From Oceanipulchritudo coccoides (lineage in GTDB: Bacteria > Verrucomicrobiota > Verrucomicrobiia > Opitutales > Oceanipulchritudinaceae), in contig NZ_JAAGNX010000002.1 of NCBI RefSeq assembly GCF_010500615.1, positions 858,990 through 922,989 on the forward strand: DNA of 64,000 nucleotides, given 5' to 3'. Positions within the stretch are counted from its first letter, which is position 1. Each line of letters starts with the position of its first letter. Both the position numbers and the translations under genes were made by a program. The notes below the pieces were generated by a model, which worked only from the letters and a program-made list of their open reading frames with translations, did no database searches and had not been told where the DNA came from. Shown piece after piece: positions 8,675 through 18,236 of the stretch.

Positions 8675-9151
8675 ATGAGATTACATAATTTGATTAAGAG
8701 TGGAGGCCGCAAGGATCGCAAACGCGTTGGGCGCGGTGAAGGATCCGGCCGTGGTAAAACTTCTGGACGGGGTCATAAAGGGCAGCGCTCACGAAGCGGT
8801 TCCAGCCTGCGTCCGGGTTTTGAATCCGGTCACGTGCCTCTTTACCGCAAACTTCCAAAGCGCGGTTTCAGCAATTTCAAGTTCCGCACGGAATATTCGA
8901 TCATCAATGTTGGTGATTTGGATCGTCTGGAAGCTGGAAGTATTGACCGTGATGTTTTGGTCCGCTTTGGGCTTGCACGATCCAGTTCCAAGCTGATCAA
9001 GATCCTCGGCGAAGGCGAAGTGACAAAAGCGTTCACTGTGCAGGCGGATAAATTTTCTGCCAGCGCCAAGGAGAAGATTGAAAAGGCGGGTGGCACTGTT
9101 GTTGTAAATGAACCTGCAGCAGCAGATTCTTCTGAAGCACCTGCTGAATAA
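8675..9151 (+). CDS. rplO: 50S ribosomal protein L15
   Basis: Late-assembly large-subunit protein. The 158-residue product starts [21 protein letters not shown], with the usual Gly/Arg-rich N-terminal arm ([20 protein letters not shown]) and the central [14 protein letters not shown] signature. The last 17 residues form an acidic Ala/Glu tail (ADSSEAPAE) not found in E. coli L15. It is followed by secY. Confidence 0.97.
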   Translation: MRLHNLIKSGGRKDRKRVGRGEGSGRGKTSGRGHKGQRSRSGSSLRPGFESGHVPLYRKLPKRGFSNFKFRTEYSIINVGDLDRLEAGSIDRDVLVRFGLARSSSKLIKILGEGEVTKAFTVQADKFSASAKEKIEKAGGTVVVNEPAAADSSEAPAE

Positions 9152-9211
9152 GGAATTGTAGAGGTCAGCTCTTTCTACATCTCCGAACAATCCCCGGACC
9201 TTTGATCTACC

Positions 9212-10714
9212 ATGATTTCCGCCTTCGTAAATTGCTTTAAGATTCCCGAACTGAGGGACAAGATTTTGTTCACCCTCCTGTTGCTTTTTATTGCACGGGT
9301 GGGCGCCAACATTCCCTTGCCCGGTATTGATCCCACGCCACTACAGGATTTCTTTGAAGCACAGAGTCGTTCCGGAGGTGGGAGCCTGCTGGGACTCTAC
9401 AACATGTTCACAGGTGGAGCGCTTCTTCGTGGGGCAATTTTTGCCTTGGGGATCATGCCGTATATCAGTGCCTCCATCGTATTCCAGTTGCTTACAGCCG
9501 TGATCCCGACCCTGGCGAGACTGCAGCAGGAAGGCGAAGTCGGGCGCCAGAAGATCACCCAGTACACGCGGTACGCCACACTGGTTATTTGTCTTGTCCA
9601 GTCGGTCCTCTTGATTTTGACCCTTCAGAATCCCCAGCGGATTTTCCCTGACTACGATGTCAGCCGATACGGTGAAATCATTCTCCTTGGGCACGGATGG
9701 TTCATGATCACCTCTGTCATTTTCCTGACAAGCGGCACGATGTTGCTGATGTGGATCGGGGAGCAGATCACCAGCCGCGGAATCGGCAATGGTATTTCCA
9801 TCCTGATCACGGTTGGTATCCTCGCTGATATTCCTGCCGCCTTTGCGCTCACTTACCAACTCTTTACCGCCCCTGTCGGTGAGACCGCCCAGCTCGGATT
9901 GGGCGAGGGGATTCTCATGCTGTTGTTCCTCTTCCTGATCATCGCGGGTGTCATCATGGTGACCCAGGCTACCCGGAAGATTCCGGTGCAGTATGCCAAG
10001 CGCGTTGTCGGGCGAAAGGTTTTCGGCGGACAAAGCAGCTATCTTCCGCTCAAGGTGAATTACTCGGGTGTGATGCCGATCATTTTTGCATCCGCGATCA
10101 TGATGTTCTTCACGACGGTCCTTTCCCAGTTGGGTGCCGCACTCGGAGCTAACTGGCTGCGCGATTCCGGATTCTTTTTCCAGCACGGCCAGTTGAGCTA
10201 CTACATCATTTTCGGCATTCTCATCTTCGGGTTCAGTTATTTCTGGGTATCGGTGATGTTCAAGCCCGTTCAGATTGCTGATGATCTCAAGAAGTACGGG
10301 GGCTACGTTCCCGGGGTTCGCCCAGGGGAACCGACCGCTCGCTACCTTGACTTCACAATGACCCGCCTGACCCTCGCCGGGGCCGCTTTCCTGACCCTTA
10401 TTGCGATCATTCCTGATGGAATTCTTTTCACAACGGGTGTTCCCTATCAAGCCGCTCAGTTCTTTGGTGGTACGGGTCTCCTGATTATTGTCGGGGTGTT
10501 GCTTGATTTTCTCCGTCAGATTGAAACCTACCTGCTCCAGCGCCATTATGACGGCTTCTTGAAAAAGGGGCGGATCAAGGGCCGCAGTCAGGGACGGACC
10601 CGTCAACTGGTCGACACCACTGGCCTGCAAGAGGGAAAAACCCTCTGGCGTTGGCTAATTATTCTTTTCGCGGTTGGTCTCATCGCATGGGGCTTAAACC
10701 TTTATTTGTTCTAG
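9212..10714 (+). CDS. secY: preprotein translocase subunit SecY
   Basis: Central channel of the Sec translocon in the inner membrane. The 500-residue product carries about ten hydrophobic segments, with the family signatures GIMPYISASIVFQLL (about residues 90-104) and the cytoplasmic loop with GRTRQLVD near the end. It is roughly 60 residues longer than E. coli SecY, with an enlarged loop after the third segment (around NPQRIFPDYDVSRYGE). Location after rplO is standard. Confidence 0.97.
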   Translation: MISAFVNCFKIPELRDKILFTLLLLFIARVGANIPLPGIDPTPLQDFFEAQSRSGGGSLLGLYNMFTGGALLRGAIFALGIMPYISASIVFQLLTAVIPTLARLQQEGEVGRQKITQYTRYATLVICLVQSVLLILTLQNPQRIFPDYDVSRYGEIILLGHGWFMITSVIFLTSGTMLLMWIGEQITSRGIGNGISILITVGILADIPAAFALTYQLFTAPVGETAQLGLGEGILMLLFLFLIIAGVIMVTQATRKIPVQYAKRVVGRKVFGGQSSYLPLKVNYSGVMPIIFASAIMMFFTTVLSQLGAALGANWLRDSGFFFQHGQLSYYIIFGILIFGFSYFWVSVMFKPVQIADDLKKYGGYVPGVRPGEPTARYLDFTMTRLTLAGAAFLTLIAIIPDGILFTTGVPYQAAQFFGGTGLLIIVGVLLDFLRQIETYLLQRHYDGFLKKGRIKGRSQGRTRQLVDTTGLQEGKTLWRWLIILFAVGLIAWGLNLYLF

Positions 10715-10815
10715 CGGCTGATTAAAATGTCGGTCGATTGTTCTTTCACACAGCTTACATCGCCTCCCGGGGTTTCTCCGGGACTAATCAAGACAGTGGA
10801 GTCTTCGGAAGTCTT

Positions 10816-11589
10816 ATGATTCCGATTAAATCCGAATCCGATATCAGGTCCATGAGGTCCGCCTGCCGCATCGCGGCTACGGTCTTGGACAAGCTTTGTC
10901 GGATTGTTGCTCCTGGCGTCAACACCTATGACTTGGATCAGGAAGGCCGAAAACTGCTGGCTAGCATGAATGCCCGCAGCGCCTGCTTCGGTTACCAAGT
11001 CGGAAATAAGCGATTTCCCGCGCATACCTGCCTTTCCGTGAATGACGAAATTGTCCACGGGATCGGGGACCTGCGGCGCATTCTGCGCGAGGGAGATCTG
11101 ATTTCGGTGGACGTCTGTGTGGAACACGAGGGATTTATCGGCGACAATGCCCGCACCATCGGGGTCGGGGCCATTTCTGATGAAAACAGGGCTCTCCTTG
11201 AGCGCTCTGAAGAGGCCCTCTACAAGGGAATCCATGAAGCTCGTCCGGCCAACCGGGTTGGTGCGATTTCCAATGCCGTCGAACGCTACATTCGGCCTTT
11301 TGGATACGGTATTATCCGGGACTTTGTCGGACATGGTGTCGGCCGGTCCATGCATGAACCTCCGCAGATTCCGAATTTCGGGTCTCGGCATCGAGGTGAG
11401 CGCCTGAAACCCGGTATGACCCTCGCCATCGAGCCCATGATTTCCCTGGGACGCTCCCAGGTCGTTATGGCGGATGACGGGTGGACTGCCCTGACGATCG
11501 ACGGCTCTCCCTCAGCACATTTCGAGCACACTGTTCTCGTGACTGCCGGAGAGCCAGAAATCCTCACTGTTCCTGATCCCCAGCTGTAA
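10816..11589 (+). CDS. map: methionine aminopeptidase, type I
   Basis: Cytosolic metalloenzyme that removes the N-terminal methionine of new proteins. ATG 10816 gives MIPIKSESDIRSMRSACR, the usual type I N-terminus, and 257 residues; the frame is open from 10738 but those residues are not conserved. Metal ligands lie in the segments SVDVCVEHEGFIGDNART, GHGVGRSMHEPP and AIEPM. adk, often found between secY and map, is not here. Confidence 0.95.
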   Translation: MIPIKSESDIRSMRSACRIAATVLDKLCRIVAPGVNTYDLDQEGRKLLASMNARSACFGYQVGNKRFPAHTCLSVNDEIVHGIGDLRRILREGDLISVDVCVEHEGFIGDNARTIGVGAISDENRALLERSEEALYKGIHEARPANRVGAISNAVERYIRPFGYGIIRDFVGHGVGRSMHEPPQIPNFGSRHRGERLKPGMTLAIEPMISLGRSQVVMADDGWTALTIDGSPSAHFEHTVLVTAGEPEILTVPDPQL

Positions 11590-11607
11590 GCTTTTTCTCG
11601 GAAAGTC

Positions 11608-11636
11608 TTGACAAGGCTTTCCCATCTACATTGCGT
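11608..11636 (+). promoter_or_regulatory. possible promoter of the alpha operon (rpsM to rplQ)
   Basis: A perfect -35 hexamer TTGACA is found at 11608-11613 in the 127-base gap between map and rpsM. The -10 is poor: TTGCGT after 17 bases, or TACATT after 13. The gap also takes the place where infA and rpmJ usually lie. A separate promoter for the alpha operon is common in bacteria, but this one is weakly supported. Confidence 0.3.
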
Positions 11637-11716
11637 CAACTCTTTTTCTGCCGTGACGAAACTCCTGTCCGGTTATTTCTTTTCTAACGACTTTAACATC
11701 AACACGATCTGTAATT

Positions 11717-12088
11717 ATGCCACGTTTATTGGGTGTCGACATTCCCGGGAATAAAAAAATCCCATACGCTCTCCGCTACATCTACGGTATCGGGCCAACT
11801 TTGGCCGACCGTCTGGTTAAGGATGCCGGTTTGGATCCGGACGTCCGGGCCCATGAATTGAATGAGGAGCAGCTTAACAAAATCTCTGAAGCAATCGTCA
11901 GTGAAGGCATCCTCGTCGAAGGGGATTTGCGCCGAGAGGTGAGTGCCAATCTGAAGCGCCTCCAGGCCATTCAAAGCTACCGGGGAATCCGCCACCGTCG
12001 TGGTTTACCCGTTCGTGGTCAGCGCACCCAGTGCAATGCCCGGACCCGCAAGGGACGCCGCAAGACAATCAGTCAGGGCAAGAAGTAA
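11717..12088 (+). CDS. rpsM: 30S ribosomal protein S13
   Basis: Small-subunit head protein bridging to the large subunit. The 123-residue product starts MPRLLGVDIPGNKKIPYALRYIYGIG and ends with the block RHRRGLPVRGQRTQCNARTRKG, diagnostic for S13. It starts the alpha operon portion (S13-S11-S4-RpoA-L17). Confidence 0.98.
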   Translation: MPRLLGVDIPGNKKIPYALRYIYGIGPTLADRLVKDAGLDPDVRAHELNEEQLNKISEAIVSEGILVEGDLRREVSANLKRLQAIQSYRGIRHRRGLPVRGQRTQCNARTRKGRRKTISQGKK

Positions 12089-12108
12089 TTTTTTAAAAAC
12101 TGAATAAT

Positions 12109-12663
12109 ATGAGCGAAGAAGAAAAGAAGGAGCAACTCGAAGAAAAGACTCCCGTCGCGGAAACTGAAAAGTCCGGCACCGCGACCGCCCCCGAGGCAGA
12201 AGCCGCGGAAGGTGCTGAAACAGCCGAAGAGGAAAAGAAGTCAGGCCAGCCAACCGCTGCTGATCTCTTAAAGAGTGAAGTGGACCTCACGGTTCGCAAA
12301 GCCAAGGGAAGTAAGAATGTCACAAGCGGCATTGTTACCATTCTGGCCACTTTTAATAACACGAAGGTCACTTTTTCCGACATGAAGGGAAATGTAATTT
12401 CCTGGTCCAGTGCCGGTAAGATGAATTTCCGCGGTTCGAGGAAGAGTACAGCATATGCCGCTCAGGTGGTGACGCAGGATGCCGGGAAGGTTGCCCTTTC
12501 CCATGGTATGAAGGAAGTCGAAATCCGGGTCAAGGGCCCTGGTATGGGACGTGATTCAGCCATCCGGGCAGTACAATCCCTCGGAATGACGGTGAGTGCC
12601 ATTATCGATGTCACTCCTGTACCGCACAATGGCTGCCGCCCCAAGAAGCGCCGCCGCGTCTAA
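12109..12663 (+). CDS. rpsK: 30S ribosomal protein S11 with acidic N-terminal extension
   Basis: Platform protein near the Shine-Dalgarno helix. The S11 core begins around residue 68 ([21 protein letters not shown]), and ends [12 protein letters not shown] with the usual Asn-Gly site that can become isoaspartate. The 184-residue product is about 55 residues longer than normal; the extra N-terminus starts MSEEEKKEQ and consists mainly of Glu, Ala, Lys and Thr. The same MSEEE start opens the S5 extension. No later start with a better ribosome-binding site was seen. Confidence 0.96.
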   Translation: MSEEEKKEQLEEKTPVAETEKSGTATAPEAEAAEGAETAEEEKKSGQPTAADLLKSEVDLTVRKAKGSKNVTSGIVTILATFNNTKVTFSDMKGNVISWSSAGKMNFRGSRKSTAYAAQVVTQDAGKVALSHGMKEVEIRVKGPGMGRDSAIRAVQSLGMTVSAIIDVTPVPHNGCRPKKRRRV

Positions 12664-12702
12664 TCAGAACTTTCCTCTTTAACCTAGAAATTATTTAAAG
12701 CT

Positions 12703-13311
12703 ATGGCCCGTTACACTGGACCCACGACCCGTATCAATCGCCGCTTTGGCATGTCTATCTTCCCGCCGAACAAGGCGCAAGACCGCAAGCCGCACCCTCC
12801 CGGTCAGCATGGCCCGCGACTCCGCCGGAAACTTTCTGATTACTCGATCGGCTTGAACGAGAAGCAGAAGCTTCGGTATCTTTACGGCCTGACTGAGAAG
12901 CAGTTCCGTAGCACTTTTGAAAAAGCCAAGAGCAAGCGTGGCGTTACCGGTGAAGTTTTTGTGCAAATGCTCGAAAAGCGGCTTGATGCGGTTATTTACA
13001 GCATCGGGTTTGCCAAGACTCGGCGCCAGGCACGGCAGTTTGTGACTCACGGCCACGTGAAGGTCAACGGTCACAAGGTGGATATTCCTAGTTTCTCGGT
13101 ATCCTCAGGTGACGTCGTTGAAGTCAAGGAAGCTACTTCCAGTCGTCAATTGGCCACCCGCGCCCTTGAGGACACCCGCATTCGCACCGTGCCACTGTGG
13201 CTCACGCGCAATGAAGACGCCCTGACCGCCAGCGTCAGTCGCGAACCAACCGCCGATGATATTGAAACCGGAATTAATGTTCAGCTGATTGTTGAATTCT
13301 ATTCCCGTTAA
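12703..13311 (+). CDS. rpsD: 30S ribosomal protein S4 (zinc-free form)
   Basis: 16S rRNA assembly initiator. The 202-residue product starts MARYTGPTTRINRRFGM, has the PPGQHGPRLRRKLSDYS segment, and an S4 domain with RLDAVIYSIGFAKTRRQARQ. It has no cysteines, so it is the zinc-free version. Standard place before rpoA. Confidence 0.98.
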   Translation: MARYTGPTTRINRRFGMSIFPPNKAQDRKPHPPGQHGPRLRRKLSDYSIGLNEKQKLRYLYGLTEKQFRSTFEKAKSKRGVTGEVFVQMLEKRLDAVIYSIGFAKTRRQARQFVTHGHVKVNGHKVDIPSFSVSSGDVVEVKEATSSRQLATRALEDTRIRTVPLWLTRNEDALTASVSREPTADDIETGINVQLIVEFYSR

Positions 13312-13387
13312 TTTTGTCCGGCAACCTGGTTCAGCAAATCCGCATACACATCACCATCACGTATCCAACCATTACTTAGAGCAGATC

Positions 13388-14389
13388 ATGGCTACACGTT
13401 TGAGCAAATTTCATATACCAAACCGTCTCATCAAGGATGAGGAGGTCTCCAATGATTCGTACGGCAAGTATGTTGCCGAGCCTTTCGAAAGCGGCTATGG
13501 CCACACGATTGGTAACAGCTTTCGCCGGGTTCTATTGAGCTCCATCGAAGGAGCGGCCATTTCCTCCATCAAGATTGAGGGAGTGCAGCATGAATTCCAG
13601 AGCATTGATGGGGTTGTCGAGGATGTGACGGACATTATCCTGAACCTGAAGAAGATCCTCGTCGTCTCGGAGAAAAGCGAACCTGTTCACTTGATGATCG
13701 ATGTAACTCGCAAAGGCGAGGTGACAGCCGGTGACATTCAGGCAGATTCCAACATCAAGGTTATCAATCCGGAACAGATCATTTGCACACTCGACAACGA
13801 GCAGCGCTTCCAGGCCGAGTTGGAAATCAAGGTGGGGCGTGGTTATGTTTCAGGCGAGGATAACAAGGAACTGGAGCAGTCGATAGGCGTTATTGCAATC
13901 GACTCTCTCTACAGTCCAGTAAAGCTCGTTAAATACTCAGTCGAGAACACCCGTGTCGGCCAGATGACGGATTTCGACAAACTCATTCTCGAAATCTGGA
14001 CAGATGGGCGGATCACTCCTGATGACTGTCTGAAACATGCAGCTGCAATTTTGAAGCATCATCTTGATGTCTTCGACAATGTTTCGGATGACTCGATTGA
14101 GTTTGAAAGCGAGCAAGTTGAAGTGAGTGAAGAGCAGAACAAGCTCCGTAAGCTCTTGAACATGTCCGTTAATGAAATTGAGCTATCGGTCCGTGCAGCA
14201 AACTGCCTCAACAACGCGAACATCACTACTGTGGGTGAGCTTGCGATGAAGAGTGAACAGGAAATGCTCAAATACCGGAATTTTGGTAAGAAGTCGCTCA
14301 ATGAAATCAAGGCCAAGCTTGAGCAGTTGGGTCTCAGCCTCGGCATGAAGATTGATGAGCGGTTACTGGAAGCCCGCAGTGATTTTTAA
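13388..14389 (+). CDS. rpoA: DNA-directed RNA polymerase subunit alpha
   Basis: Scaffold subunit for RNA polymerase assembly, whose C-terminal domain contacts promoters and activators. The 333-residue product from ATG 13388 has the N-terminal block GYGHTIGNSFRRVLLSS and, at about residues 255-333, a C-terminal domain with LSVRAANCLNNANI and KYRNFGKKSLNEIK. The frame is open upstream to 13289, inside rpsD, and that stretch is not conserved. Confidence 0.98.
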   Translation: MATRLSKFHIPNRLIKDEEVSNDSYGKYVAEPFESGYGHTIGNSFRRVLLSSIEGAAISSIKIEGVQHEFQSIDGVVEDVTDIILNLKKILVVSEKSEPVHLMIDVTRKGEVTAGDIQADSNIKVINPEQIICTLDNEQRFQAELEIKVGRGYVSGEDNKELEQSIGVIAIDSLYSPVKLVKYSVENTRVGQMTDFDKLILEIWTDGRITPDDCLKHAAAILKHHLDVFDNVSDDSIEFESEQVEVSEEQNKLRKLLNMSVNEIELSVRAANCLNNANITTVGELAMKSEQEMLKYRNFGKKSLNEIKAKLEQLGLSLGMKIDERLLEARSDF

Positions 14390-14427
14390 AGTATTTAATT
14401 AACAGGATATCAATTTAGGAAAGAACC

Positions 14428-14991
14428 ATGCGTCACCTTAAACATCGTTTTCAATTAGGCCGGAAAAAGGAGCACCGTATTGCCACTATGAGCAACCTTG
14501 GGGCAGCCCTCCTGCGCCATGGAAGAATTCAGACAACGCTTCCAAAGGCCAAGGCTCTCCGTCCTTTCATCGAGAAGATCATCACCCTTGCCAAGAAGGC
14601 AGATGGAGCATCTCCGGAGAAGGCTCTTCATTATCGCCGTCTGGCGGCATCCCGGGTTCGTGACAAGGAGGCCGTGGGCATCCTGTTCAACGAGAAGGCC
14701 AGCTTTTTCAGTAATCGTCCCGGTGGTTACACCCGTATTTATAAACTTGGGAACCGGATCGGTGATGCCGCAGAAATGGCGGTCATTCAGCTGATCCCTG
14801 CCGAGGATGAAGGATACGCCAAGAAGCCCCGCAAGGCCCGCCCGTCAAAGGCAGAGAAGCCTGCAGCGGCAAAGGAGGAAACTCCCGTCGAAGAGCCGGT
14901 CGCCGAAGAAGCCAGTGATTCGGAAGCAGAGACCAGCGAGACCGCTGAGCCTGTAGCTGAGGCAGCGGACGAAGGCGAAAAGAAGGAGTAA
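14428..14991 (+). CDS. rplQ: 50S ribosomal protein L17 with acidic C-terminal tail
   Basis: Large-subunit protein at the exit side. The L17 core covers residues 1 to about 127 (start MRHLKHRFQLGRKKEHR; block TTLPKAKALRPFIEKIIT). A tail of about 60 residues follows, first basic (KKPRKARPSKAEK), then strongly acidic (EEPVAEEASDSEAE). L17 is normally about 120-130 residues. It is the last gene of the supercluster, followed by the terminator at 15017. Confidence 0.97.
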   Translation: MRHLKHRFQLGRKKEHRIATMSNLGAALLRHGRIQTTLPKAKALRPFIEKIITLAKKADGASPEKALHYRRLAASRVRDKEAVGILFNEKASFFSNRPGGYTRIYKLGNRIGDAAEMAVIQLIPAEDEGYAKKPRKARPSKAEKPAAAKEETPVEEPVAEEASDSEAETSETAEPVAEAADEGEKKE

Positions 14992-15016
14992 ATGCTTTCG
15001 CAACCTTTTACCAGTG

Positions 15017-15055
15017 GGGACGCTACACCAATCGGTGAGCGTCCCTGCTTGTTTT
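15017..15055 (+). terminator. terminator of the ribosomal protein supercluster
   Basis: A long stem begins GGGACGCT (15017-15024) and closes AGCGTCCC (15038-15045), with an inner CACC/GGTG helix, AATC loop and one bulged A, then TGCTTGTTTT. This is a classic factor-independent terminator 25 bases after rplQ. Confidence 0.8.
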
Positions 15056-15061
15056 CGAAGG

Positions 15062-15295
15062 ATGATTTCGGTTGGAATTGACAGTTTTGTCTCGGTATTC
15101 CTGGTAACCGGATTGATTTTTTTCACGGTTATCTGGCTTTACTATGATCGCCGTGATCGCCAGTACTACGACCGTCAGCGCTTACGTAATGTTCATCACT
15201 GCGTAAAGTGCGGGAAGCTTTATACATCGACAGCGGGTGACCAAGTGGCGGATTGTCCCGCCTGCGGCTTTAAAAACTCTTCCCTGCGATTCTAA
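15062..15295 (+). CDS. small membrane protein with C-terminal zinc ribbon
   Basis: Not assigned to a named family. The 77-residue product from ATG 15062 has one N-terminal membrane segment (about residues 7-25), a basic Tyr/Arg/Asp stretch (YYDRRDRQYYDRQRL) and a C-terminal zinc ribbon with CVKCGK and CPACGF. It probably sits in the inner membrane with the ribbon in the cytoplasm. A GTG start at 15014 is possible but would begin inside the terminator hairpin. No function can be given. Confidence 0.65.
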   Translation: MISVGIDSFVSVFLVTGLIFFTVIWLYYDRRDRQYYDRQRLRNVHHCVKCGKLYTSTAGDQVADCPACGFKNSSLRF

Positions 15296-15343
15296 CTTGC
15301 CAATCCATTGGCCAAATTTCTCACTACACATTTACTGAATACG

Positions 15344-16882
15344 ATGCCTGAAACAATAGCAGTTCTCGACTTTGGAAGCCAATATACGCAAGTGATTGCG
15401 CGAAGGCTTCGCGAATTTCATGTCTATTCCAAGGTGTATCGGTTTGATACTCCGGCCAGTGAGCTGAAGGCGGATGGGGTAAACGGCATCATTCTGTCCG
15501 GTGGTCCGAGCAGCGTTTTTTCGGAGTCAGCCCCGATGCCGGATCCTGACTTGTTCTCTCTCGAAGTGCCTGTGCTGGGAATCTGCTATGGTCTGCAGTT
15601 GCTGGGACGTATCCTTGGCGGGAAAGTCGAGAAGAGCACGGAGCGTGAATACGGCCGCGGAACCCTGAATATCCTCAACAAGAGTGCACTCTTCAAGGAT
15701 CTTCCCGATGAGATCCAGGTCTGGAATTCCCATGGTGACCGCTTAATCGAGCTGCCCGCTGGATTCATGACAATTGGCAAGACCGAGAATTCGGATTTTG
15801 CCGCGATCGAAAACCGTGATCGGCGGATTTTCGGCCTGCAGTTCCATCCGGAGGTTTTTCATACAGAGCGGGGCACCGATATTATCCGGAATTTCCTCAT
15901 CGATATTTGCCAGTGCAAAGGTGACTGGACGATGGCCGGCTATATTGAGATGTCCGTCGAAAAAATCCGCAAGACGGTGGGTGACCGGCATGTTATTCTC
16001 GGGCTCAGTGGTGGAGTGGACAGCTCGGTCGCAGCAGCACTCATCCATCGGGCAATCGGAGAGCAATTGACCTGTGTTTTCGTCGATAATGGTCTCTTGC
16101 GCAAGGATGAGGTGCAGGCTGTGGAGAAACTGTTCGGGGACAATTTCCACATGAATCTGGTGGTTTCCAGAACCGCTGACCTGTTCCTTGATAAATTGGT
16201 TGGCGTCACTGATCCGGAAAGGAAGCGCAAAATAATCGGAAACACCTTTGTCGAAGTCTTTGAACAGGAGGTGGAGAAAATTGGTGAAGTGGATTTCCTT
16301 GCTCAAGGGACAATTTATCCGGATGTCATCGAATCGGTTCCCATCGGAGGAAATCCTGCCGCACTGATCAAGAGTCATCATAATGTGGGAGGGTTGCCCG
16401 AAAGGATGAAGCTGAAGATTCTCGAGCCGCTAAACCAGCTGTTCAAGGATGAGGTCCGCCGACTCGGTGAGGAACTCGGCCTGCCCAAGAGCGTTGTCTG
16501 GCGTCAACCGTTTCCTGGACCCGGACTGGCTGTGAGGATCATTGGCGACATTACTCCAGAGCGGCTCAGAATTGTCCGTGAGGCGGATGCCATCCTTATG
16601 GAAGAGATGAAGGCGGAGGATTACTACTACAAGGTTTGGCAGAGTTTTGCCGTCTTTCTTCCCGTTCAATCAGTCGGAGTGATGGGCGATGAACGGACTT
16701 ATGACTTCGTCATTGCGTTGCGGATCGTGGAAAGCATTGATGCCATGACCGCTGACTGGGCTCGCCTGCCTCACGAGTTCCTGCAGAAAGTCTCCAACCG
16801 GATTATCAATGAAGTCCAAGGTGTGAACCGGGTTGTCCTCGACATTTCCTCCAAACCGCCCAGCACAATCGAGTGGGAGTAA
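15344..16882 (+). CDS. guaA: GMP synthase (glutamine-hydrolysing)
   Basis: Converts XMP, glutamine and ATP into GMP in purine synthesis. The 512-residue product from ATG 15344 has a class I glutaminase domain with Cys81 in GICYGLQ and the histidine in LQFHPEV, then an ATP-pyrophosphatase domain with [13 protein letters not shown] and the C-terminal dimerisation domain. An in-frame ATG-less extension to 15308 is not conserved. The 48-base gap upstream is too short for a purine riboswitch. Confidence 0.98.
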   Translation: MPETIAVLDFGSQYTQVIARRLREFHVYSKVYRFDTPASELKADGVNGIILSGGPSSVFSESAPMPDPDLFSLEVPVLGICYGLQLLGRILGGKVEKSTEREYGRGTLNILNKSALFKDLPDEIQVWNSHGDRLIELPAGFMTIGKTENSDFAAIENRDRRIFGLQFHPEVFHTERGTDIIRNFLIDICQCKGDWTMAGYIEMSVEKIRKTVGDRHVILGLSGGVDSSVAAALIHRAIGEQLTCVFVDNGLLRKDEVQAVEKLFGDNFHMNLVVSRTADLFLDKLVGVTDPERKRKIIGNTFVEVFEQEVEKIGEVDFLAQGTIYPDVIESVPIGGNPAALIKSHHNVGGLPERMKLKILEPLNQLFKDEVRRLGEELGLPKSVVWRQPFPGPGLAVRIIGDITPERLRIVREADAILMEEMKAEDYYYKVWQSFAVFLPVQSVGVMGDERTYDFVIALRIVESIDAMTADWARLPHEFLQKVSNRIINEVQGVNRVVLDISSKPPSTIEWE

Positions 16883-16886
16883 TCCC

Positions 16887-16920
16887 GGAGGAGGACTTGT
16901 GACTTCCTCCCTTTCGTTTA
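16887..16920 (+). terminator. possible terminator after guaA
   Basis: GGAGGA (16887-16892) and TCCTCC (16905-16910) form a six-base stem with a 12-base loop, followed by CTTTCGTTTATTTTATT. The stem is short, but the T-rich tail and position between guaA and hisD fit a weak terminator. Confidence 0.4.
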
Positions 16921-16930
16921 TTTTATTGTC

Positions 16931-18235
16931 ATGAAAAAGTTGATTGCCAGCGATCCCGCCTTCTACAGGAAACTTGGTCAATTCGCGGCAGATGAGAAGC
17001 AGCGGGGCGAGCTAGAGGCAACGGTCAAGGAAGTCCTCGAACAGGTGCGCCAACGCGGGGATTCCGCAGTCCTTGAATATACCAGGAAGTTTGACGGTTT
17101 CCGGAGTACTGCCCAGGGCCTTAAAGTCGATCCTAGTTCCTTGAAGGCTGCTGAATCAGCCCTATCGCCAGCACAACGCAAGGAAATCCGGTCGGCTATC
17201 CGATGTGTCCGGGATTTCCACAAGAAGGGGCTTCCAAGCAACTGGATGGCGAAGAATCCTCACGGTGCAAGGGTGGGTGAACGCTGGTATCCGATCAGCC
17301 GGGTGGGCATTTATATCCCGGCAGGAAATGTTCCATTGGTATCCACGGCAGTCATGACAACAACGCTTGCCCGTTTGGCCGGTGTGAAGTCGATAGCGGT
17401 CTCCACCCCGGCCAATCGCGAAGGTAAGATCAGCCAGCAAATGCTGGCTGGCTTGTCTCTATGCGGGGTGAGCGAAGTCTATCGCATTGGAGGGGCCCAG
17501 GCAATTGCCGCAATGGCCTTTGGAACAAAGACCATCGAACCGGTGCTCAAGATCATGGGTCCGGGCAACGCCTATGTTGCGGAAGCGCAGCGTCAGGTTT
17601 TTGGTCAAGTGGGAATTGATTTGCTTCCGGGGCCAAGTGAGGCACTTGCCATCGCTGACGGAACGGCCAAGCCACATTATCTCGCTGCGGATCTACTTGC
17701 CCAGGCTGAGCATGGCAGTGGCCGGGAGCGGGTCTATTTTGTCTACACGAATGAGGCGCAGGCCCGGAAAGTGGAAGCAGAGGCGGAGCGCATGATTCCG
17801 ACCCTTGGCCACGCTGAGGCTGTCCGGAAGATATGGAAGACGCGCACGTGCTTCATAAAGGTCTCAAATATTTCACAGGCGATTGAGGTAGCGAATTTCA
17901 TTGCCCCGGAGCACCTTGAGCTTCACGTGGATAAAGTCCTTCTGCCCCGATTGTTGCAGGATATTCAAACAGCAGGGGCAATTCTTTGTGGTCATGACAC
18001 ACCGACCGTTATCGGGGATTTCACCGCCGGGCCAAGCCATACCTTGCCCACTTCACGAACGGGCCGCTTTTTCAGTGGGCTTAAGATAACGGACTTCATG
18101 CGGCGGAGCAGTATTGTACAGTATGATCAGGATTCCTTGAAGAAAGCCCGCAATGGCGTGCGCGTTTTTTCAGAACTGGAGGCCCTTGATGCTCATGGCC
18201 AATCCATGGAAATCCGCTTTCCTGAGAGCTCCTAG
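16931..18235 (+). CDS. hisD: histidinol dehydrogenase
   Basis: Zinc-dependent, NAD-linked enzyme that oxidises L-histidinol to histidine in two steps. The 434-residue product shows the core segments IGGAQAIAAMAFGT and GPGNAYVAEAQRQVFG, the block LPGPSEALAIADGTA and the late histidine-containing segment FIAPEHLEL, matching the family. It starts the cluster hisD-hisC-hisB-X-hisH; hisC begins two bases after its stop. Confidence 0.97.
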   Translation: MKKLIASDPAFYRKLGQFAADEKQRGELEATVKEVLEQVRQRGDSAVLEYTRKFDGFRSTAQGLKVDPSSLKAAESALSPAQRKEIRSAIRCVRDFHKKGLPSNWMAKNPHGARVGERWYPISRVGIYIPAGNVPLVSTAVMTTTLARLAGVKSIAVSTPANREGKISQQMLAGLSLCGVSEVYRIGGAQAIAAMAFGTKTIEPVLKIMGPGNAYVAEAQRQVFGQVGIDLLPGPSEALAIADGTAKPHYLAADLLAQAEHGSGRERVYFVYTNEAQARKVEAEAERMIPTLGHAEAVRKIWKTRTCFIKVSNISQAIEVANFIAPEHLELHVDKVLLPRLLQDIQTAGAILCGHDTPTVIGDFTAGPSHTLPTSRTGRFFSGLKITDFMRRSSIVQYDQDSLKKARNGVRVFSELEALDAHGQSMEIRFPESS

Positions 18236-18236
18236 A

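Noticed and set aside
9341-10630. 429-residue reading frame on the minus strand inside secY
   Set aside because: It lies wholly opposite secY, whose frame has clear conserved motifs; the antisense frame is Gln/Asp/Arg-rich as expected from the complement of membrane-protein codons.
15302-15343. possible guanine riboswitch before guaA
   Set aside because: The 48-base space between the zinc-ribbon gene and guaA is shorter than the aptamer, and no conserved core was seen.
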